Assembly (NCBI GenBank): GCA_003153855.1
Contig: PMBM01000080.1
Coordinates: forward strand, 10,568-17,568
Direction of reading: 5' to 3'
DNA: 7,001 bases
DNA from: Propionibacteriaceae bacterium
GTDB lineage: Bacteria; Actinomycetota; Actinomycetes; Propionibacteriales; Propionibacteriaceae
In this document: positions 1-5,021 of the stretch, piece by piece
How positions within the stretch are numbered: position 1 is the stretch's first letter
How the letters are laid out: each line of letters begins with the position of its first letter
Translations under genes and position numbers: made by a program
The notes under the pieces: model-generated
The model's database searches: none
What the model saw: the letters and a program-made list of their open reading frames with translations, nothing else
Told to the model about the DNA's origin: nothing

Positions 1-992
1 GGGTTCTTCTCAGCCCACCAGCAGGCGATCTGGTGGTTGCCCTCGGACAGGAACGCCGGCTCCGTCGTCACGCACTCGTCCATGGCGAACTGGCAACGTG
101 GGTGGAACCGACAGCCGGACGGCGGGTTGGCCAGGTTGGGCGGCGAGCCGGGGATACCCAGGACGTGCTTGGTCCTGGTCTCGACCGTCGGGTCGAGCAC
201 GGCGGCGAGAAGAGCCGACGTGTACGGATGGCGCGCATTGTGGACGAGGTCCTCGGTGAGCCCGTTCTCGATGATCTTGCCCGCATACATGATCGCCAGA
301 CGATCCGTGACCATCGAGAGGACGGGCAGGTCGTGGGTGATGAAGATGACGCCACGCATGATCTTCATCTCGATCATCTGCAGCAACATCTCGATGAGCT
401 GCTTCTGGCTCGACACGTCGAGCGCAGAGGTCGGCTCGTCCGCGATGAGGAGCTTCGGGTCGAGGAGTGTCGAGATCACCGTGACCATGCGCTGCTTCAT
501 GCCGCCCGACAGCTGGTGCGCGTACTGGTCGAGCACCCGGGTCGGCATGGACAGCATCTTGAGCCGGTCCGTTGCCCTGTCCAAGGCCTCGGCCTTGGTG
601 ACGTTCTTGTCGTGAGCAGACATGACGTCCATCACCAGGTCCCGGATCCGCAAGGTCGGGCTGATGGCGTTCATGGCGCCCTGCGGGAGCAGGGACACCG
701 TGGCGCCACGGTACGGCCGGTGGAGGTTGTTGGAGTCCTTCGCCAGTGTGGTGAGGTCGATCGTCTGGTCGTCGATCTGCATCGACCCGGCCACGACGTA
801 CAGCGGCGGGTTGGCGATCATCGCCAACGCGTTGCCCAGCGTCGTCTTGCCACAACCGGACTCGCCGGCGAGACCGACGATCTGCCCCTCCGGCACTTCG
901 ATCGTCACGTTGTCGACCGCAGGTACGTCCTGCCCCGTGTCGGCTGCGTACACAGCCGTCACGTTGCTGGCGCGCATGAGGATTCCGCTCAC
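1..992 (-). CDS. Oligopeptide-type ABC transporter ATP-binding protein (DppD/OppD family), 3' end cut by window edge
   Basis: This is the cytoplasmic ATPase that powers the importer encoded by the two permease genes just upstream. The 330 visible codons contain the full ABC cassette: Walker A GESGCGKT (about residues 43-50), Q-loop Q104 in LLPQG, signature LSGGMKQR (161-168), Walker B LLIADE with D185/E186, and the H-loop H220 in FITHDLP. The tail is of the oligo_HPY type (HPYTSALL, then GSPPNL), followed by CRFHPRC and cysteines at about 294, 300, 307 and 324, the set that binds a 4Fe-4S cluster in a characterised DppD. The frame stays open to base 1, so only a few C-terminal residues are probably missing. 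I chose the GTG at 992-990 because a GAGG lies 7 nt upstream and it overlaps the DppC stop as GTGA. An in-frame ATG at 977-975 is the alternative but has no well-placed ribosome site. The family call is firm; the substrate is not shown by this gene. Confidence 0.95.
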   Translation of the reverse strand, partial: MSGILMRASNVTAVYAADTGQDVPAVDNVTIEVPEGQIVGLAGESGCGKTTLGNALAMIANPPLYVVAGSMQIDDQTIDLTTLAKDSNNLHRPYRGATVSLLPQGAMNAISPTLRIRDLVMDVMSAHDKNVTKAEALDRATDRLKMLSMPTRVLDQYAHQLSGGMKQRMVTVISTLLDPKLLIADEPTSALDVSSQKQLIEMLLQMIEMKIMRGVIFITHDLPVLSMVTDRLAIMYAGKIIENGLTEDLVHNARHPYTSALLAAVLDPTVETRTKHVLGIPGSPPNLANPPSGCRFHPRCQFAMDECVTTEPAFLSEGNHQIACWWAEKN

Positions 993-2023
993 GAAAGGAC
1001 CTCGACCTTCTCGTTCTGCTCGGCCAGCTTGCGGGCCGTCTCGGCACGACGCGCGGCGGCAGCAGCAAGGTTCTTCTTCTTGCCGCGACGGAGCCTTGGG
1101 TTGAACACCTCGTCGAGCGAGGACTGGAGGTACAGCAGGCTGAAGCTGATGAGGGTCAGGATGATCGTCGGCGGCAGGAACGCCCACCAGGCACCTGTGG
1201 AGACAGACTGGAAGGCGAGCGCCCAGTGGAGCTCGATGCCCAGCGAGTCGACCCCGGAAGGACCCAGGCCCAGCATCGACAGCGTCGACTCCGCGAGGAT
1301 GGCGCTGGCGAGCTGAAGAACCCATGCCATGACGACGTAGCTCGCGAGGTACGGCAGCACGTCGCGGATCAGGATGCTCGGGGTGCGAGCGCCCGAAAGC
1401 TTGGCGATGTCGATGTGCTCACGTGTCGCCACAGAGCTCGCCTGTGCACGTACGGCTCGGGCCGTCCACGGCCACGACGTGATGCCGATGACGAACGCGA
1501 GACCTCCGATGCCCTTGAGGAAGCCGATGTTGGTGTGCTGCAGAGACATCGAGATGAGGATCAGGACGACGATCGACGGAATGGCCACCACGATGTTCGT
1601 GATGCCCATGAGTAGCTCCTCGATCCACCCGCCGACGTAGCCGGCCAGGATGCCGATGAGCACGCCGAGGAACACCGCGAGGGTGCCGGCCAACAGGCCG
1701 TTGAGCAGCGAGTTGCGCGTGCTGTTCATGAGTACGGCGATGATGTCGTGACCGAAGTTGTCGGTGCCGAGGAGGTGCGCAGCGCTGGGCTCGTCGTACA
1801 GCGACCCCACCTTCAGGGTGCTCGCGTACGGATACACGAAAGGTCCGACCTCGGCCAAGAGCACGATCAGGATGATGATCGTCAGGGCGACCCACATGCG
1901 GGGGCCGAAGTTCAGGTTGCGCCACGACGGGCGATTCGCGCTGATCGACTTGTCAGCGCCTCCGCCGCCGGGTGTCGGCTCGACTTCCTGAGTGAGAACT
2001 GCCGCTTGCGGAACACTGCTCAT
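989..2023 (-). CDS. ABC transporter inner-membrane permease, DppC/OppC family
   Basis: This is the second of two membrane subunits that form the translocation pore; 344 aa, slightly longer than usual for the family because of both tails. Residues 1-40 are a Pro/Gly-rich cytoplasmic N-terminus. TM1 is at about 43-63, followed by the DppC hallmark HLLGTDNFGHDI (83-94). Further hydrophobic spans lie at about 107-130, 138-160, 171-190, 224-247 and 279-300. The EAA-type loop that docks on the ATPase is about 200-226 (DIAKLSGARTPSILIRDVLP), followed by the conserved AESTLSMLGLG. After the last membrane span, residues 309-344 form a basic, Ala/Lys/Glu-rich tail that may be helical. It starts 4 nt after the upstream permease stop, with GGGGAG about 10 nt before the ATG, and its stop overlaps the start of the ATPase. 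The family call is firm; the transported solute is inferred only from context. Confidence 0.95.
   Translation of the reverse strand: MSSVPQAAVLTQEVEPTPGGGGADKSISANRPSWRNLNFGPRMWVALTIIILIVLLAEVGPFVYPYASTLKVGSLYDEPSAAHLLGTDNFGHDIIAVLMNSTRNSLLNGLLAGTLAVFLGVLIGILAGYVGGWIEELLMGITNIVVAIPSIVVLILISMSLQHTNIGFLKGIGGLAFVIGITSWPWTARAVRAQASSVATREHIDIAKLSGARTPSILIRDVLPYLASYVVMAWVLQLASAILAESTLSMLGLGPSGVDSLGIELHWALAFQSVSTGAWWAFLPPTIILTLISFSLLYLQSSLDEVFNPRLRRGKKKNLAAAAARRAETARKLAEQNEKVEVLS
1000..1003 (-). promoter_or_regulatory. Ribosome binding site deciding the GTG start of the ATPase gene
   Basis: GAGG lies 7 nt before the GTG at 992-990 and inside the end of the DppC gene. It is 22 nt from the next in-frame ATG (977-975), so it favours the GTG start and the 4-base GTGA stop-start overlap. 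Confidence 0.65.
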
Positions 2024-2027
2024 ATGA

Positions 2028-3035
2028 TCACTTCTCCCCGGACTTCGCCGCGCGGATACGTGGGTCGATGAACCCGTAGAGGACCTCGACGAGGTAGTTG
2101 GCCACGAGGACCGCGACCGTGATGATCAGCGTCACGCCCTGGATCACGGAGTAGTCGCTCGACGAGATCGCGTTGAAGAGTAGATACCCCATTCCGGGAT
2201 AGCTGAACACGAGCTCGGTGATGAGGGCGCCGCCGATCATGGCACCGATGCTCAGGGCCAGTCCTGTGATCTGCGGCAGCATGGCATTACGGAAGATGTA
2301 GGTGGTCATCTTGCGGTCACCGATACCCAGGCTGCGCGAGTAGTTCACGTAGTCGGAGCCAAGCTCGTAGATGGCCATCGAGCGCATGCCGACGGCTTGG
2401 CCGCCGACATTGATCAGTAACAGACTCATGAACGGTAACCAGTAGAAGGTCGAGGCGTCGGCTATGAACCCCCACGTCATCGATGGACTGGTGCCCAGTG
2501 AGTACGCGCCGCCCACGGGAAAGGCCCCGAGGACGACGGCACCCACGTACAGCAGGATGAGAGCCAGGCAGTAGTACGGTGCCGAGCTGAAGACGAGGCT
2601 CGTCGTGAACACCGACTTGTCCCAGGCGCCGCCCTTGTAGGCAGCGACGGCACCCAGGACGTTGCCGATGATCCATCCGAGCAGAATGGCAGGGATTTGG
2701 AGCGCCAGGGTCCAGGGCAGCGCCTGGCCTATGAGGCTGTTGACAGGGGTTGGATAGTTCGCGAACGACTTGCCCAAGTCTCCGTGGAAGATCGCCACCA
2801 CGTACGTGATGAACTGCTGCCACATCGGCTTGTCCAGTCCGAACTGCCTGGTGAAATCCGCATAGATGCGCTGCTGCGCCTCGGAGCTGAGGCCGCCACG
2901 GCCGAGCTGAGAAACGATGACGTCGACCGGGTTACCCGGGATGAGCCGTGGTAGCAGGAAGTTCAAAATCACTGCTACCACGAGCGCACCCAGATACCAC
3001 ACGGTCTTACGCGCCAGATAGCGACGTAGACCCAT
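2028..3035 (-). CDS. ABC transporter inner-membrane permease, DppB/OppB family
   Basis: This is the first membrane subunit of the importer; 335 aa, normal for the family. TM1 is at about 12-32, ending in the family motif LIPGNPVD, and is followed by a large external loop with the typical FGLDKPMWQQF and GDLGKSF (85-91). Further membrane spans lie at about 106-132, 143-171, 198-218, 252-278 and 298-320. The EAA-type coupling loop is about 228-254 (SRSLGIGDRK, then FRNAMLPQ), and the conserved FSYPGMGYLLFNAI follows at 277-290. The loop has SLG where many peptide permeases have AKG, a variation I associate with carbohydrate-linked members of this family, but that is weak evidence. The gene starts 45 bp after the binding-protein stop, with AAAGGAG 10 nt before the ATG, and ends 4 nt before the next permease. 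It is clearly co-transcribed. Confidence 0.95.
   Translation of the reverse strand: MGLRRYLARKTVWYLGALVVAVILNFLLPRLIPGNPVDVIVSQLGRGGLSSEAQQRIYADFTRQFGLDKPMWQQFITYVVAIFHGDLGKSFANYPTPVNSLIGQALPWTLALQIPAILLGWIIGNVLGAVAAYKGGAWDKSVFTTSLVFSSAPYYCLALILLYVGAVVLGAFPVGGAYSLGTSPSMTWGFIADASTFYWLPFMSLLLINVGGQAVGMRSMAIYELGSDYVNYSRSLGIGDRKMTTYIFRNAMLPQITGLALSIGAMIGGALITELVFSYPGMGYLLFNAISSSDYSVIQGVTLIITVAVLVANYLVEVLYGFIDPRIRAAKSGEK
2034..2039 (-). promoter_or_regulatory. Ribosome binding site of the DppC-type permease gene
   Basis: GGGGAG lies 10 nt before the ATG at 2023-2021 and sits inside the last codons of the upstream permease gene, whose stop is 4 nt before this start. Termination and re-initiation are therefore likely coupled. 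Confidence 0.65.
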
Positions 3036-3045
3036 GGCGATCCAA

Positions 3046-3052
3046 CTCCTTT
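3046..3052 (-). promoter_or_regulatory. Ribosome binding site of the DppB-type permease gene
   Basis: AAAGGAG lies 10 nt before the ATG at 3035-3033, within the 45-bp gap after the binding-protein stop. The gap contains no terminator-like hairpin of note (only a 4-bp CGTC/GACG pairing), which supports read-through from the binding-protein gene. Confidence 0.75.
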
Positions 3053-3080
3053 GTTAGTCGGCCGTCAGATTCAGACGAGC

Positions 3081-4883
3081 TCAGCCGGCGATCTTCTTGA
3101 TCTTGTACATCCACGTGTTGCCGGCGCCACGGAACATCGGGGGCGCGTAGGTGTTCTTCTCGTCAGCCCAGTTGTAGAAGTTCACAGCTGAGTACTCGTA
3201 GAACTCGTCCGGGCGGTACATGATCGGAGCTGCCGGGATCTCCTTGCGGTAGAGCGCGTCGAGCTTGTCGTACGCGGCCTTCTTGGCCGTGTCGTCAGCT
3301 GCCTGCGCGGCAGCCGTGAGGAGGGCCTCCGCATCCGCGTTCTTCCACCGGCCGTAGTTGGCGAAGGTGGTCGTGCCCACGGGCTTCATGAGCGACTGGC
3401 TCATGATGTCGCGGAAGCGCGCCCACGGGCTGGAGGGGTTCACACCGGAGACGTACCAGACGCACATGTCGAAGGTGCCGCCCTGGATCGCCTGAGTGGT
3501 CTCAGCCTGCTGCGGGAAGTTCGTCGCCACCTCGATGCCGATCGCCTTGAGGCTCGACGCGATGATCTCGCACGAGGCGTTCCAGTCGGTCCAGCCGGTC
3601 GGGGTGATGATCTTGTACGGTCCGAGGCGCTTGCCGTTGAGCACGTAGATGCCGTCGCTGCCCTTGGTGGCGCCGGCGTCGGTGAGGAGCTTCTCAGCGG
3701 CAGCCTTGTCGTACTTCCAGCCGTTGGCCGTGGCGTCGGACTGGTTGAAGAACTTCGACTCGGCACCGGTCGGCAGGATCAGGCTCGCCTGCACGGTGGC
3801 GGAGTAGCCGGACATCGCCGTGTCGGAGATCGACGCGTAGTCGATGGCCGTGACGATGGCCTTCCGCACGACCGCGCTGTCGAGGCCGGGCTTGGTGGAG
3901 TTCATGATGAGCATGGGCAGGCTGCCGGGGACGTAGTACGGCTTGGCCTTGAGGTAGGTCCCCGTGGGCTTGCCGGCCTCCCAGGTCTTCCAGATCTGGC
4001 TCTGGAACGTCTGGCAGATGTCCAGGCCACCGTTGGTGAACTGGAGGTTGGCGTCCTCGTTGCCCTTGAAGATCGGGTGGATGATCGTCTTCATCACCGG
4101 GACACCGCCGTAGTACGTCTTGCCCCAGTAGCTGCCGGTCTGCGTGAGCACGACCTGCGTCTGGTCTGCGGTGTCGACCTTGAACGGGCCGGTGCCGACG
4201 GGGTTGGTCATGATCTCCGAGGAGACCTTGTCAGCCGCGAGAGCCGAGAAGACCTTCTCCGGGACGACGTAGTTCTCGCAGAGCATCTGGAGGACCTGGC
4301 CGACGTTCTTGGTGGTCTGGTTGACCTTGATGACGATCGTCTTGTCGTCGGTGGCCTCGATGGAGTCCGCCGCCTGGAAGAAGGAGGCGACCGAGATGCC
4401 GGAGGCGGTCTTGCCGATGTTGAAGGAGAACGCGGCGTCCTTGGCGGTGCACGGGCTGCCGTCGTTGAACGTGATGCCGTCCTGCATGGTCAGGGTGACC
4501 GTGCTGGTGCCGTCGACCTTGTAGGACGCGGCCAGCCCAGGCATGATCTCACCGGTCAGGATGTTCCAGCGGAGCAGCGACTCGTACACGATCTGCATGA
4601 CGTTGGAGCTGGCCGGCCATGCGGCGGTCGGCGAGAAGGGGTTGTACGTGGTGGGCGGGCCCCACTGGAAGCCCGCGACGAACAGGGTGTCGGCGTTGGC
4701 GCCGGTGCGGCCCTTACCGACCTGGCCGTTGTTGCCGATACCCGGCAGTGTGCCCGCGGAACCCGTGCCCGTGGCACCGGTGGTCTTGCTGGAACAGGCT
4801 GCGAGAGCCGCCCCGCCAGCCACCACTCCACCGAGCTTCAACAGCGTTCGGCGAGAGGGGGTGAAGAAGACTGAGTCCGACAT
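3081..4883 (-). CDS. Solute-binding lipoprotein of the SBP_bac_5 (oligopeptide/oligosaccharide) family, Tat-type signal
   Basis: This is the extracytoplasmic receptor that captures the solute and delivers it to the permeases; 600 aa. The N-terminus carries SRRTLLK (residues 10-16), a twin-arginine signal, then a hydrophobic stretch and the lipobox LAAC with the lipidated Cys at 30, followed by a Ser/Thr/Gly-rich linker to about 65. The SBP_bac_5 fold is shown by YNPFSP (80-85), YESLLRW (100-106), the stretch ITFNDGSPCTAKDAAFSF (137-154) and NPVGTGPFKV (227-236). The protein is rich in Trp and Tyr, and the mature part has five further Cys (145, 202, 290, 438, 474). The start is fixed by GGAGGT 4 nt before the ATG and by the signal peptide. 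It is first in the transporter block, 138 bp after a beta-mannosidase. Database annotation would probably say peptide binding; context favours manno-oligosaccharides. That substrate is inference. Confidence 0.95.
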   Translation of the reverse strand: MSDSVFFTPSRRTLLKLGGVVAGGAALAACSSKTTGATGTGSAGTLPGIGNNGQVGKGRTGANADTLFVAGFQWGPPTTYNPFSPTAAWPASSNVMQIVYESLLRWNILTGEIMPGLAASYKVDGTSTVTLTMQDGITFNDGSPCTAKDAAFSFNIGKTASGISVASFFQAADSIEATDDKTIVIKVNQTTKNVGQVLQMLCENYVVPEKVFSALAADKVSSEIMTNPVGTGPFKVDTADQTQVVLTQTGSYWGKTYYGGVPVMKTIIHPIFKGNEDANLQFTNGGLDICQTFQSQIWKTWEAGKPTGTYLKAKPYYVPGSLPMLIMNSTKPGLDSAVVRKAIVTAIDYASISDTAMSGYSATVQASLILPTGAESKFFNQSDATANGWKYDKAAAEKLLTDAGATKGSDGIYVLNGKRLGPYKIITPTGWTDWNASCEIIASSLKAIGIEVATNFPQQAETTQAIQGGTFDMCVWYVSGVNPSSPWARFRDIMSQSLMKPVGTTTFANYGRWKNADAEALLTAAAQAADDTAKKAAYDKLDALYRKEIPAAPIMYRPDEFYEYSAVNFYNWADEKNTYAPPMFRGAGNTWMYKIKKIAG

Positions 4884-4887
4884 TGTT

Positions 4888-4893
4888 ACCTCC
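4888..4893 (-). promoter_or_regulatory. Ribosome binding site of the binding-protein gene
   Basis: GGAGGT lies 4 nt before the ATG at 4883-4881. It is the strongest Shine-Dalgarno match in the window, fitting the usual high expression of binding proteins relative to their permeases, and it fixes the start that yields the intact Tat signal. Confidence 0.85.
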
Positions 4894-4901
4894 GTTGGTT
4901 T

Positions 4902-4917
4902 GGCCCGGCGATGGGCC
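4902..4917 (-). promoter_or_regulatory. GC-rich hairpin upstream of the binding-protein ribosome site, overlapping a 10-bp palindrome
   Basis: In the mRNA, GGCCC and GGGCC (loop ATCGCC) can pair over five G-C pairs, ending 8 nt before the GGAGGT ribosome site. The right half also overlaps a perfect 10-bp palindrome, ATGGGCCCAT at 4911-4920. The hairpin may stabilise the leader or tune translation. The palindrome may instead be a protein site. Only the base symmetry is seen. Confidence 0.35.
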
Positions 4918-4942
4918 CATTCAATGACTGGAAATCAAGGTG

Positions 4943-4956
4943 TGTTGCGTGTTGCG
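4943..4956. repeat. Tandem 7-bp repeat (TGTTGCG twice) in the leader
   Basis: TGTTGCG occurs twice head to tail on the plus strand (CGCAACA twice on the coding strand), about 60-73 bp before the binding-protein start codon. It could be part of a regulator site or a chance short duplication. Confidence 0.5.
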
Positions 4957-4979
4957 AGTGCTTTCCGGAGCGGCTTTCA

Positions 4980-4999
4980 TGTCGGCTGCACTGCCGACA
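4980..4999 (-). terminator. Inverted repeat just after the mannosidase stop: weak terminator, processing hairpin or operator
   Basis: On the minus strand TGTCGGC, a 6-nt spacer (AGTGCA) and GCCGACA make a perfect 7-bp stem, extendable by one G-U pair, starting 22 nt after the mannosidase stop codon. No U-run follows (the next bases are TGAAAGCC), so it is not a canonical intrinsic terminator, although high-GC actinobacteria often use hairpins without U-runs. The same 20-bp symmetry could be a repressor binding site. The structure is seen directly; the role is undecided. Confidence 0.4.
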
Positions 5000-5021
5000 C
5001 CGCGATGGTGTTAGGCCCCCC

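Larger units (their letters stand above)
4884..5021 (-). promoter_or_regulatory. Leader region between beta-mannosidase and binding protein
   Basis: This 138-bp gap is the longest non-coding stretch of the window and the likeliest place for a transporter promoter or a processing/attenuation site. Read on the minus strand it holds, in order, a G-run after the mannosidase stop, a 7-bp inverted repeat (4999-4980), two GAAAGC hexamers 13 bp apart (4978-4973 and 4965-4960), a tandem CGCAACA pair (4956-4943), a TTGATT that could act as a -35 box, a GC-rich hairpin (4917-4902) and the ribosome site. I could not find a convincing -10 hexamer at 16-18 bp from TTGATT, so a separate promoter is possible but not shown. 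Confidence 0.4.

Noticed and set aside
10..1068. Minus-strand open frame of 352 codons overlapping the ATPase
   Set aside because: It is a different frame from the one carrying Walker A, signature, Walker B and H-loop; its translation is Arg/Pro/His-rich and low in hydrophobic residues, typical of a shadow.
33..1316. Long plus-strand open frame of 427 codons opposite the ATPase and DppC genes
   Set aside because: It is antisense to two genes with complete family motifs, its translation is Arg/His/Val-rich without recognisable domains, and such open frames are expected opposite high-GC genes.
3062..3077. Hairpin in the gap between the binding-protein and DppB genes
   Set aside because: Only a 4-bp CGTC/GACG pairing with a 7-nt loop; too weak to call a terminator or attenuator.
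4915..4945. Sigma-70-type promoter using TTGATT as the -35 box
   Set aside because: At 16-18 bp downstream the sequence is GC-rich with no acceptable -10 hexamer, so I did not call a promoter.
4960..4980. LacI-family operator in the leader
   Set aside because: TGAAAGC resembles a LacI-type half site, but the matching inverted half with a central CG is missing; only a direct GAAAGC repeat is present.
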